Source: Actinophytocola sp045807065
GTDB taxonomy: Bacteria > Actinomycetota > Actinomycetes > Mycobacteriales > Pseudonocardiaceae
NCBI RefSeq assembly: GCF_045807065.1
Contig: NZ_JBJMIE010000732.1
Span: 1 to 13,838, forward strand
Length of the DNA stretch: 13,838 nucleotides
Direction of reading: 5' to 3'
Part shown: positions 1-6,754 of the stretch, in pieces
Layout: every line of letters starts with the position of its first letter
How positions within the stretch are numbered: the stretch's first letter is position 1
The notes under the pieces: model-generated
The model's database searches: none
What the model was told of the DNA's origin: nothing
The model's input: the letters and a program-made list of their open reading frames with translations, nothing else
Position numbers and translations under genes: made by a program

Positions 1-1
1 C

Positions 2-607
2 CCCGGCGGTGGTGGGTGCGCCTCGTAGCTGTGCCGCGCGGCGCAGGGTGGCCGGGCCGGAGGCGAGCGCCTGCAGGCAGCCCCGGCGGCCGCAGACGCA
101 CGGCGCGCCACCCAAGTCGACGATCACGTGCCCGATCTCGAACGAGCCGCGGCGGAGTCCGGGGCACGGCGCGCCGTTCAGGACGAGGCCGCCGCCGACA
201 CCGGTGCCCACACCGACGTAGAGCAGGTCGTCGCAGGCCGCGGCCCGGGCCTCGGCGAGCGCGCCGAGGTCACCGTCGTCCGCCCACGCCACGACGGCGT
301 CGCCGAACAGCCGACGCAGTGCGGCGTCCAGGTCCAGGCCGGTCCACTCCGGACGGTTGGGCCAGGCGCTCACCCGGCCGTCCGGGCCGACGGTGCCCGG
401 CATCGCGACGCCCACCGCCCGCAGCGGTGCGCCGAGCCTCGCCCGCAGCGCCGCCACGTGCTCGGTGAGCTGGGCGAGGTCCCGGGCGGCGCTGTGCGGC
501 GGCGACCAGGTGAACGTGGTCTCGTCGACGCATCCGGCGTCGGTCTCGACGCGGAGTGCGACCTTCGTGCCACCGATGTCGACGCCGAGGTAGTGCGGCG
601 GCGCCAC
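2..607 (-). CDS. rifN: Sugar kinase of the ROK family, RifN-like (kanosamine 6-kinase), 3' end beyond window
   Basis: RifN is known to phosphorylate kanosamine at O6 with ATP, the step that commits the aminosugar to AHBA synthesis in the cytoplasm. I translated about 202 residues before the left edge; the ROK family is usually about 300 residues, so about a third is missing. Visible motifs are the N-terminal phosphate-binding GVDIGGTK (residues 8-15), a central VGVGTGVGGGLV (131-142), and the ROK zinc site: EIGH with His160, then C-x-C-G-x-x-G-C with Cys170, Cys172 and Cys177. Asp110 is the expected catalytic base. Two positions differ from the usual ROK pattern: the residue before Asp110 is Ala rather than Asn, and the Glu after the last zinc Cys (GCLE) is Gln179. 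The GTG start follows the rifM stop by 5 bases and gives a protein that begins just before the kinase motif; no strong ribosome site is seen, so it is probably coupled to rifM. Family assignment is firm; the substrate is inferred from context. Confidence 0.93.
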   Translation of the reverse strand, partial: MAPPHYLGVDIGGTKVALRVETDAGCVDETTFTWSPPHSAARDLAQLTEHVAALRARLGAPLRAVGVAMPGTVGPDGRVSAWPNRPEWTGLDLDAALRRLFGDAVVAWADDGDLGALAEARAAACDDLLYVGVGTGVGGGLVLNGAPCPGLRRGSFEIGHVIVDLGGAPCVCGRRGCLQALASGPATLRRAAQLRGAPTTAG

Positions 608-612
608 GCCGG

Positions 613-1311
613 TCAGCGGCCGGGCAGCGACGGGCAGAGGGCGAGCAGGTCGGCCGGCCGGCGCAGCACCACGTCGGGGCCGGCGGCGAGCAGCTCGTCG
701 ACGTCGTCGGGCGGCGCCCACAGCGCGGCGGCCGAGGCGACGCCGGCACCCTGGGCGCTGACCAGGTCGGTCGGTGCGTCGCCGACCATGATGGCGTGCT
801 CGGCCGGCACGTCCAGCAGGTCCAGCGCGTGCCGCACGATGTCCGGGGCCGGCTTGGGCCTGGCGACCTCGTCGGAGCCGATCACGTGTGCGAAGAACGG
901 GAGCAGGCCCAGCCTGTCGAGCAGGGAGCGCGCCCTCGGCCCGCTCTTGCCGGTGGCGATGGCGAGCCGCAGCCCGCGGACCCGCAGTGTCAGCAGCAGT
1001 TCGAGGACGCCGTCGAAGACCGTCACCTGGTCCGCGAGGCGGTAGCTCTCGCGGACGAACGGCTCCTCCATCGCCAGCGGCAGGCCCATGATCCGCATGA
1101 TGTCCGGGAAGTAGCGGCCCAGGTGGCGCCGGTACTCCTCGAACGGCGCCGGACCCTCGCCGACGACTTCGGCGTAGGCGATGGCGAAGGCCTCACCCAT
1201 CACCGCGAAGCTGTCGACGACGACCCCGTCCAGGTCGAAGATGACGGCGTGCCGCACCGGCGCGAGCGTGTCGGTCGCGATGTCTGGCCGTTCGACGCTC
1301 GGGACTGCCAT
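613..1311 (-). CDS. rifM: HAD-superfamily phosphatase, RifM-like
   Basis: This is a 232-residue haloacid-dehalogenase-type phosphatase, similar to phosphoglycolate phosphatases. The four HAD motifs are intact: DLDGVVVD with nucleophile Asp26 and acid/base Asp28, Thr120 in AIATGK, Lys153 in RPKPAP, and VGDAPTD with Asp178 and Asp182. The stretch between about residues 33 and 105 would be the helical cap. In ansamycin clusters RifM belongs to the kanosamine/AHBA branch; its exact substrate is less settled than that of its neighbours, and a role in releasing a sugar or sugar phosphate on the way to kanosamine is an inference. The ATG is preceded by AGAGAGG with four C between, a good ribosome site, and lies 11 bases after the rifL stop. 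About 20 poorly conserved residues precede the first HAD strand. The stop is 5 bases before rifN. No key residue is missing. Confidence 0.92.
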   Translation of the reverse strand: MAVPSVERPDIATDTLAPVRHAVIFDLDGVVVDSFAVMGEAFAIAYAEVVGEGPAPFEEYRRHLGRYFPDIMRIMGLPLAMEEPFVRESYRLADQVTVFDGVLELLLTLRVRGLRLAIATGKSGPRARSLLDRLGLLPFFAHVIGSDEVARPKPAPDIVRHALDLLDVPAEHAIMVGDAPTDLVSAQGAGVASAAALWAPPDDVDELLAAGPDVVLRRPADLLALCPSLPGR

Positions 1312-1315
1312 GGGG

Positions 1316-1322
1316 CCTCTCT
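1316..1322 (-). promoter_or_regulatory. Ribosome binding site of rifM
   Basis: AGAGAGG directly follows the rifL TAG stop and lies 4 bases before the rifM ATG. It is the only room for initiation in the 11-base gap and supports the ATG at 1311 as the start. Confidence 0.7.
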
Positions 1323-2399
1323 CTACTGGTAGGCGGGCACCGCGCGCCGCGCACGCGCTGAGCGGGCCGACGCGTAGAAGCTCTCGATCATGCGGACTAT
1401 CGGGCGGGCCTCGGTGATGGCCCTGCCGCGGTTGTCCGGGTCGGCCAGCAGCGCGGCGAGGCCGTCGAGCTGCCGGCGGTACTCGACGCCGATCGGCTCG
1501 GCCGGCACCGGGAGCCGGGTGGTGGTGCCCTCGCGCGTCACCGTCAGCACGGGCTCGGGGTCCCGGTTGGGGCTGAAGCCGAACGTGCACCGCAGCTCCG
1601 CGGTGCCGGCGGTGCCCTCGACCAGGATCGACGACACGTCCCGCGCCGCGTGCGAGGCCCAGCTGGCCCGCAGGGAGACCGAGACGCCGTCGTCGCGCAC
1701 CAGGAACCCCCGCGCCGTGTCCTCCACGTCGGCGGCGTCGGCGCCGGGCTCGTCCCGCCGCCACGCCGCGCGCCAGGCGCCGGCGTTGACGAAGTCGTCC
1801 GAGGTCACGCCGACCACCTGCGGGAAGCGGACCGGGCCGAGCAGGAACGCGAGGGTGTCGAGCAGGTGCCACCCGAGGTCGAACAGCGCTCCCCCGCCGG
1901 CCTTGTCGCGCCGGGTGAACCAGCCGCCGGCCCTCGGCACGCCGCGGGCCCGGACCCAGCCGAGGTCGACGTGCCGGATGTCGCCCAGCTCCGGGATGAC
2001 CTGCCGCAACGCGGCGACGTCGCCGCGGTACCGGGCGGCGCTGCCGGCCAGCAGCATGCCGCCGCTGCGTTCGGCCGCCGCGAGGGTGTCGGCCTCGGCC
2101 GCGGTCAGGCACACCGGTTTCTCCAGGAAGACGGAGATCCCGGTGGCGAGCAGGGCCCCGGCCACCTCGGCGTGCAGGTAGTTGGGCACGGCGACCACGG
2201 CCAGGTCGACGGTCCGGGGGCTGAGCGCGTCCACCGCCGCGTGCACGGCGACGCCCGTCGCCTCCCGGAACGCCGTGCGCGAGGCCTGGTCGGCGTCGAC
2301 GGCGGCGACCACCTCGAAGTCGGCGTGCTCGCGCAGCAGGGGTGACCACAGCTCCCGGCCGGCCCAGCCGAGCCCGACCAGAGCGACCCGAAGGCTCAT
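1323..2399 (-). CDS. rifL: NAD(P)-dependent sugar oxidoreductase (Gfo/Idh/MocA family), RifL-like
   Basis: A 358-residue Gfo/Idh/MocA oxidoreductase. The Rossmann domain starts at once with VALVGLGWAG (residues 5-14). The family EKP motif is at Glu93-Lys94-Pro95, with Lys94 the expected catalytic lysine, and DLGWHLLD (174-181) supplies Asp174 and His178, which fit the active-site D-x-x-x-H pattern. In the accepted AHBA scheme RifL, working with RifK, oxidises C3 of a UDP-hexose so that RifK can transaminate it to UDP-kanosamine; this is established for the rif family and inferred here from position and sequence. The ATG overlaps the rifK stop in ATGA, so the two are translationally coupled, which suits a pair of enzymes acting in succession. 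The length agrees with what I recall for RifL. Nothing looks truncated. Confidence 0.94.
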   Translation of the reverse strand: MSLRVALVGLGWAGRELWSPLLREHADFEVVAAVDADQASRTAFREATGVAVHAAVDALSPRTVDLAVVAVPNYLHAEVAGALLATGISVFLEKPVCLTAAEADTLAAAERSGGMLLAGSAARYRGDVAALRQVIPELGDIRHVDLGWVRARGVPRAGGWFTRRDKAGGGALFDLGWHLLDTLAFLLGPVRFPQVVGVTSDDFVNAGAWRAAWRRDEPGADAADVEDTARGFLVRDDGVSVSLRASWASHAARDVSSILVEGTAGTAELRCTFGFSPNRDPEPVLTVTREGTTTRLPVPAEPIGVEYRRQLDGLAALLADPDNRGRAITEARPIVRMIESFYASARSARARRAVPAYQ

Positions 2400-3556
2400 G
2401 CGGCGGCCAGGGTGTCGGCGATGATCTCGGCGGTGGCGTGCAGCTCCGGCTCTCCCGCGAGCAGGACCCGGTGGTGCAGCCAGACGCTGTCGCGGCTGAT
2501 GGCCTCGGTGTTGGGGCAGCGTGCCGCGACCGCGTCCACGGTCTCGTCGGGTGCGGCGACCTCCCAGAAGGCGTCCGTGCGGTAGATCGCGCGGAAGCCG
2601 GCGAACGCGGGCAGGCCGGCGTCGACGAGCCGGTCCACCAGGGCGTTGCGCCGCTCCTCGGTGATCCCGGGGACGCGGAACATGGCCATGTAGTGGGAGT
2701 TGCGGTCGGCACGCTCGTCGCCGCCCTGGGGCACGACCCCGTCGATGGCGCCGAGCAGCCGCGACAGCAGGGTCCAGCGTTCGTCGCGGAGCGCGATCTG
2801 CTCGTCGAGGCGGCGCAGCTGCGCCCGCAGCACCGACGCCGAGAACTCGTTGAGCCGCAGGTTGGAACCGGCGATCCGGTGGTGGTAGCGGCGGTCGTCC
2901 CGGGGCCGGCCGCAGCTGTGGCGCAGGAACGCCGTCTCGTACAGCTCCGTGTCACCGAACAGCACGGCGCCGCCCTCGCCCGCGGTCATCAGCTTGCCGT
3001 TCTGGAAGCTGAACGTCGCGACGGTGCCCAGCTCACCGACGCGCCTGCCCTGCCAGCGCGCGCCGTGCGCGTGCGCGGCGTCCTGGAGCAGTGGCACGCC
3101 GGTGTCGGCGGAGAGCTTCGCGAGCGCGTCCATGTCCGCCATGAGCCCGGCCATGTGCACCGGCATGATCACCCGGGTGCGCGGGGTGACGGCCGCGGCG
3201 GCCGCGGCCACGTCGATGTTGTAGGTGTCCGGGTGGACGTCGACCGGGACCGCGACGGCGCCGAGCCGCTGGGCCGCCTGGGAGGAGGAGATGAAGGTGA
3301 AGGCCGGCACGATGACCTCGGTGCCCGGCCCCACCCCCATGCACTGGAGGGCGAGCTCGAGCGCGTGCGTCCCGTTGGTGACCGCCAGCGCGTGCTCCGC
3401 GCCGTGGTGCTCGGCGAACTCCCGCTCGAAGGAGTCGACCTCGCTGCCCCCCATGCGCCACCACTGACCCTGTTCGAGCGCGCGGATCAGACCGTCCCTT
3501 TCGGACTGGTCGTACTGCGGCCACGGGGGGAACTCTGGCGCCTGTCGCGCGTTCAT
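2396..3556 (-). CDS. rifK: 3-amino-5-hydroxybenzoate (AHBA) synthase, RifK
   Basis: A PLP-dependent enzyme of the DegT/DnrJ/EryC1 aminotransferase fold, 386 residues, very like A. mediterranei RifK as remembered (for example WPQYD near the start, EQGQWWRMGG at 28-37, FSFQNGKLMTAGEGGA at 182-197). Lys188 is the PLP lysine and Asp159, in QDAAHAHG, should pair with the pyridine nitrogen. RifK has two roles: aromatising 5-deoxy-5-aminodehydroshikimate to AHBA, the starter unit, and, with RifL, transaminating a 3-keto UDP-sugar early in the pathway. The start was chosen at the ATG giving MNARQAPEF, which matches known AHBA synthases and has GGAGAG two bases upstream. A GTG at 3634 would add 26 residues and overlap the rifI stop, but that extension has no resemblance to the family. 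The stop overlaps the rifL ATG. It follows a 74-base gap after rifI, the only break of that size in the run. Confidence 0.98.
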   Translation of the reverse strand: MNARQAPEFPPWPQYDQSERDGLIRALEQGQWWRMGGSEVDSFEREFAEHHGAEHALAVTNGTHALELALQCMGVGPGTEVIVPAFTFISSSQAAQRLGAVAVPVDVHPDTYNIDVAAAAAAVTPRTRVIMPVHMAGLMADMDALAKLSADTGVPLLQDAAHAHGARWQGRRVGELGTVATFSFQNGKLMTAGEGGAVLFGDTELYETAFLRHSCGRPRDDRRYHHRIAGSNLRLNEFSASVLRAQLRRLDEQIALRDERWTLLSRLLGAIDGVVPQGGDERADRNSHYMAMFRVPGITEERRNALVDRLVDAGLPAFAGFRAIYRTDAFWEVAAPDETVDAVAARCPNTEAISRDSVWLHHRVLLAGEPELHATAEIIADTLAAA

Positions 3557-3558
3557 AT

Positions 3559-3564
3559 CTCTCC
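3559..3564 (-). promoter_or_regulatory. Ribosome binding site deciding the rifK start
   Basis: GGAGAG sits close (2 bases) before the ATG at 3556; a second GGAG lies further up at about 3571-3574, 14 bases before the ATG. This purine-rich stretch favours the ATG over the in-frame GTG at 3634, which has GACC just before it. Confidence 0.6.
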
Positions 3565-3574
3565 GAATCTCCAC

Positions 3575-3585
3575 GTTGGTCCAAC
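3575..3585. promoter_or_regulatory. Perfect 11-bp palindrome upstream of rifK
   Basis: GTTGGTCCAAC (plus strand) has two 5-base arms around one base and lies 19-29 bases before the rifK ATG. It could be an operator half or a small hairpin in the mRNA leader, or chance; the arms are short. Confidence 0.3.
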
Positions 3586-3621
3586 CGGGAAAAGGCGGAT
3601 GTGGGACGGCGACGGCCTCTG

Positions 3622-3639
3622 CCTCCCACTTCACGGTAG
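3622..3639 (-). promoter_or_regulatory. Split motif CTACC-N8-GGAGG, resembling a LuxR-type regulator (RifZ) site
   Basis: On the minus strand CTACC and GGAGG are separated by 8 bases, about 65-85 bases before the rifK start, over the end of rifI. From memory the site described for the rif-cluster LuxR regulator RifZ is CTACC-N8-GGATG, which differs by one base. The match is to a short degenerate motif, and GGAGG could also be a ribosome-site-like sequence, so this is a suggestion only. Confidence 0.3.
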
Positions 3640-4476
3640 GTCCGCGCCCGGAACGTCACATCCCTCGATCTGGTAGTCGTCCCCCAGCCCGAAGAACGCG
3701 CGGTAGGAGTCCAGTTGTCCGTCGAGCATGTGGATTCCGTAGTGGACACGGTGGCCGAGCGCCGCCGCTTCACGCAGGAGGCGGGTCTGGCGGGGTTTCA
3801 TGATGATGTCGGCGACCACGATGCCGGACGGCAGCGCCTCCGGCCGGAACGGCAGCGGGTCGTCGGGCCGGAGCCCCAGCGGGGTGGCGTTCACGACGAT
3901 GCCGGCGCCGTCCACCCGCGGTTCGGCCGAGATGACCGTCCGATCCGGCCAGTGCGCGTCCAGGCGCGCGCGAAGTCCGGCCAGTTTCGCGGTGTCCGGG
4001 TCGCACACCGACAGCCGGTCCGCGCCGGCCGCCAGCAGCGCGGCCGCGATCGCACTCCCCGCGCCGCCCGCACCGACGAGCGCCACCCGCCGGCCCTTCG
4101 GGTTGTGACCCGCGTCCACGAGACCGGTCACGAAGCCGAGCCCGTCGAAGTTCTCCGCGTACCAGCTGCCGTCGGCCTCCCGCCGCAGCGCGTTGGCGCT
4201 CCCGGTGATCTCCACCGTCGGGCTGCGCCGGTCGGCGAGCGCGACGACCGCCACCTTGTGCGGCACCGTGACGAAGATGCCGTCGACGTTGCCGGCGCAC
4301 CGCAGCCCGCCGAAGACCTGTGCGAGGTGTGCCGGCCTGGCGTGCACGGGAACCAGGACCGCGTCGATGCCCAGCCGGGCGAAGAGCGGGTTCATCAGCC
4401 CCGGCGACTGCACCTGGGTCACGGGGTCACCGAGGACGACGTACAGGCGGGTGGTGCCGCTGATCTGTGTTCTCAT
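3631..4476 (-). CDS. rifI: Shikimate-dehydrogenase-family enzyme, RifI-like (aminoquinate/aminoshikimate dehydrogenase)
   Basis: A 281-residue member of the AroE family. The substrate domain has the catalytic pair Lys74 (VTVPHK) and Asp111 (ENFDG), and the nucleotide domain has VALVGAGGAGSA (131-142). In AroE the substrate-binding motifs usually read S-P-x-x-H-N and N-T-D-G; here they read SPGLMN (24-29, His replaced by Met28) and NFDG (109-112, Thr replaced by Phe110), fitting a changed substrate. The second Rossmann strand ends in CDPD, with Asp159 where NADP-users tend to have basic residues, so NAD is the likelier cofactor (inference). RifI is known not to be needed for AHBA itself; it probably interconverts aminoquinate or aminoshikimate with the pathway keto forms, acting as a side or salvage reaction. 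The ATG overlaps the rifH stop (ATGA). The last 15 residues after DYQIEG are an unremarkable tail. A housekeeping aroE is unlikely given the setting. Confidence 0.94.
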   Translation of the reverse strand: MRTQISGTTRLYVVLGDPVTQVQSPGLMNPLFARLGIDAVLVPVHARPAHLAQVFGGLRCAGNVDGIFVTVPHKVAVVALADRRSPTVEITGSANALRREADGSWYAENFDGLGFVTGLVDAGHNPKGRRVALVGAGGAGSAIAAALLAAGADRLSVCDPDTAKLAGLRARLDAHWPDRTVISAEPRVDGAGIVVNATPLGLRPDDPLPFRPEALPSGIVVADIIMKPRQTRLLREAAALGHRVHYGIHMLDGQLDSYRAFFGLGDDYQIEGCDVPGADLP

Positions 4477-5696
4477 GGCCTTTCCCTGGCGCACAGCAGT
4501 TCCGCGACGGTGTGGGCGAGCTCGACCGACTGCTCGGCGTTGAGCCGCGGGTCGCACGCGGTCCGGTAGCGGGCCGGCAGGTCGGTCTCGGTGATGCCGC
4601 CGGCGCCGCCGAGGCATTCGGTCACGTCCTCGCCGGCCACCTCGACGTGGATGCCGCCGGGGTGGGTGCCGAGCCGCCGGTGCACCTCGAAGAACCCGGC
4701 GAGCTCGCCGAGCACGTGGTCGAAGTGCCGGGTCTTGTACCCGTTCGCGGAGGTCCGGGTGTTGCCGTGCATCGGGTCGCACTGCCAGACCACCTCGTGC
4801 CCGGACGCGCTGACCTTCTCCACGATCGGCGGGAGTAGCTCGCGGACGAGTGTGTGCCCCATGCGGCTCACCAGCGTCAGCCGCCCCGGGGTGCCGTGCG
4901 GGTCGAGGCGCCGCACGTACTCGACGGCCTGCTCCGGGGTGACGTCCGGACCGATCTTGAGGCCGATCGGGTTGGACAGCAGCTCCGCGAACGCGACGTG
5001 CGCCCCGCCGAGCTGGCGGGTGCGCTCGCCGATCCACAGGAAGTGCGCGAGCCCACTGGACAACCGCGGCTCCGGGCCGCTGGTGTCCACCGACAGCACG
5101 GCCCGCTCGTAGTCGAGCAGGAGCATCTCGTGGCTGACGTAGACCTCGCCGGCCCCGGCCCCGCGGACCACGTCCATCGCGACCGCGGCGTTGGCGTGCG
5201 CGCGCAGCATCCGGTGCGGGTCGGGGCGCCGCGCGGCCGGTGTCGGCTCGGCGGAGTTGACGCTGTCGCCGCGGTAGGCCGGCAGTCCCAGTGCGTCGAC
5301 GGCCCGGGAACGGGGCTTCGCGTACTGCCCGGCCATGCGGGCGACCGTGACCACCGGCCGGCCCGCCGCCCGGCCGAGCACCTCGCCCATCCGCTGGAGC
5401 ACCCGCAGGTTGGCCCGCAGGTGCGACTCGGTGTTGTCGGCGAAGGTCTCGGCGCAGTCACCGCCCTGCAGCAGGAACGCCTCGCCCCTGGCGACGGTCG
5501 CGAGCCGGTCGTGCAGCCGGGCCGTCTCGTCCCGGGTCACGATCGGCCGGGCGTGGTGCAGGAGCCCGGCCACGGCGCGGGCCCGCACGGGGTCCGGCCA
5601 GTGCGGCTGTTGCGCGGCGGGCAGGGCCAGCGCCGCGGTCAGCTGTTCGGCCAGCCGCCGCGCCACCGGGTACGTGCGTTGTGACAACCGGCTCAT
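4473..5696 (-). CDS. rifH: 3,4-dideoxy-4-amino-DAHP synthase (class II DAHP synthase), RifH
   Basis: A 407-residue class II (plant-type) DAHP synthase. It condenses PEP with imino-erythrose 4-phosphate to aminoDAHP, the first amino-shikimate intermediate. The metal ligands expected from the Mycobacterium tuberculosis enzyme are present: Cys81 (GGDCAETF), His310 (CDPMHGNT), Glu352 (HVEVAGEDVTEC) and Asp382 (ACDPRLN). Arg120 in ARMAGQYAKPRS fits the PEP-binding arginine. Spacing from His to Glu (42) and Glu to Asp (30) equals the M. tuberculosis enzyme as I recall it, but the Cys-to-His distance is about 53 residues shorter, so segments that carry aromatic amino-acid control in that enzyme may be lacking. 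The ATG overlaps the rifG stop and the stop overlaps the rifI start, both as ATGA, so rifG-rifH-rifI are coupled. No defect is visible. Confidence 0.97.
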   Translation of the reverse strand: MSRLSQRTYPVARRLAEQLTAALALPAAQQPHWPDPVRARAVAGLLHHARPIVTRDETARLHDRLATVARGEAFLLQGGDCAETFADNTESHLRANLRVLQRMGEVLGRAAGRPVVTVARMAGQYAKPRSRAVDALGLPAYRGDSVNSAEPTPAARRPDPHRMLRAHANAAVAMDVVRGAGAGEVYVSHEMLLLDYERAVLSVDTSGPEPRLSSGLAHFLWIGERTRQLGGAHVAFAELLSNPIGLKIGPDVTPEQAVEYVRRLDPHGTPGRLTLVSRMGHTLVRELLPPIVEKVSASGHEVVWQCDPMHGNTRTSANGYKTRHFDHVLGELAGFFEVHRRLGTHPGGIHVEVAGEDVTECLGGAGGITETDLPARYRTACDPRLNAEQSVELAHTVAELLCARERP

Positions 5697-6754
5697 GCCG
5701 GTACCGGGCCGGTCGTGGCGGCCCCGACGAGGTCGGCCAGGTCGGCCCGCGGCATCTCGGCGAGGACGCGGGTGACCACGTCCTCGGCTACGTCGGTCAC
5801 CAGCTCCGCGCCGGCGGGCCCGTCGAGGACGAACCCGAGGCCGGTGACCGATTTCTTGTCCCGGCGCATCTGGCGGACGAGCACCGCGGGGTCCACGTCG
5901 GCGGGCAGTGCGGTGGGCAGCCCGTAGTGCCGGACGACCGCGAGGTGCTCGTCTACTCTGGACTGTCCGATGCGGCCGAGCGCGCCGGCGAGCCGGCCGG
6001 CGAAGACCGTGCCGATGGCGACGCCCTCGCCGTGGCGCAGCGCGAACCCGGTCGCGATCTCCAGGGCGTGGCCCAGCGTGTGGCCGTAGTTGAGCAGGTG
6101 CCGCACGCCGGTGTCGCGTTCGTCCTCGGCCACGATGCCCGCCTTGAGGGTCACGCTCGCGGCGATCTGTTCGGGGAGCGGCAGGTCGCGCAGGCCGGGT
6201 GCGCCGATGAAGTGGCAGCGGGCGATCTCGCCGAGCCCGTTGCGCAGCTCCCGCCGCGGCAGGGTGGACAGGTAGTCCGTGTCGCACAGCACCGCGCTCG
6301 GCTGCCAGAACGCGCCGACCAGGTTCTTGCCCGCGGGCAGGTTCACCGCCGTCTTGCCACCGACGCTGGCGTCCACCTGCGCGAGCAGCGAGGTGGGCAG
6401 GTGGACCACGGCCACGCCCCGGTGGTACAGCGCTGCCGCCAGCCCGACGACGTCGGTGGTCGTGCCGCCGCCGCAGGACACGACGACGTCGGAGCGGGTG
6501 AGCCCGAACCGCACGAACTCGCCGCACAGCTGCTCTACTGTGGACAGTGTCTTGCCCTGTTCACCGTCCCGCGCGGGCAACAGCAGCGTCGGTACCCCGG
6601 TGTCGGGCACCCACTCCGGCGGGCGGGCCGACACGACGACGGCCCTTCTGGCACCCAGTCCGCGAACCACGCCGGCGAGCGCCGTGCGTACTCCCGGGCC
6701 GACGAGGACGTCGTAGGAACGATCCCCCAGCCGGACCGGGATCCTGGTGTTCAC
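5693..6754 (-). CDS. rifG: Aminodehydroquinate synthase (dehydroquinate-synthase family), RifG
   Basis: A 353-residue homologue of AroB, cyclising aminoDAHP to 5-deoxy-5-aminodehydroquinate with bound NAD and a divalent metal. Visible motifs: GGGTTTDVVG (95-104), PTSLLAQVDASVGGKTAVN (120-138), GKNLVGAFWQP (142-152), and the metal ligands Glu176, His225 in LNYGHTLGHA and His241 in RHGEGVAIG. In ordinary dehydroquinate synthases the Glu is followed three residues later by a Lys (E-x-x-K); here it is Arg179 (GEIAR), and G-D after GGG is replaced by T-T-D. These changes may reflect the amino substrate. The GTG start at 6754 overlaps the stop of the upstream small ORF as GTGA, with GGAG about 8 bases upstream, and gives the length expected for RifG. 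The stop overlaps the rifH ATG. Confidence 0.97.
   Translation of the reverse strand: MNTRIPVRLGDRSYDVLVGPGVRTALAGVVRGLGARRAVVVSARPPEWVPDTGVPTLLLPARDGEQGKTLSTVEQLCGEFVRFGLTRSDVVVSCGGGTTTDVVGLAAALYHRGVAVVHLPTSLLAQVDASVGGKTAVNLPAGKNLVGAFWQPSAVLCDTDYLSTLPRRELRNGLGEIARCHFIGAPGLRDLPLPEQIAASVTLKAGIVAEDERDTGVRHLLNYGHTLGHALEIATGFALRHGEGVAIGTVFAGRLAGALGRIGQSRVDEHLAVVRHYGLPTALPADVDPAVLVRQMRRDKKSVTGLGFVLDGPAGAELVTDVAEDVVTRVLAEMPRADLADLVGAATTGPVPA

Larger units (their letters stand above)
3557..3630 (-). promoter_or_regulatory. Longest intergenic gap (rifI-rifK), candidate rifK promoter/operator region
   Basis: All other junctions in the AHBA run overlap or are under 30 bases apart; here 74 bases separate the rifI stop from the rifK ATG. 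The region is less GC-rich near rifK (runs of T and A around 3587-3600 and 3557-3568). It holds a perfect short palindrome (3575-3585), and a split motif straddles its upstream edge (3622-3639). I do not see a convincing pair of -35 and -10 boxes. A separate promoter for rifK is plausible, since the enzyme is needed at two steps, but this is inference. Confidence 0.4.

Noticed and set aside
613..2955. Minus-strand frame of 780 codons covering rifM and the shadow of rifL and rifK
   Set aside because: Only its last 232 codons (rifM) are real. Upstream it is out of frame with rifL and rifK and gives Arg/Gly-rich shadow protein, so it is not a fusion.
3556..3634. N-terminal 26-residue extension of RifK from the GTG at 3634
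   Set aside because: It does not resemble AHBA synthases, and the ATG at 3556 has a better ribosome site and gives the known N-terminus.
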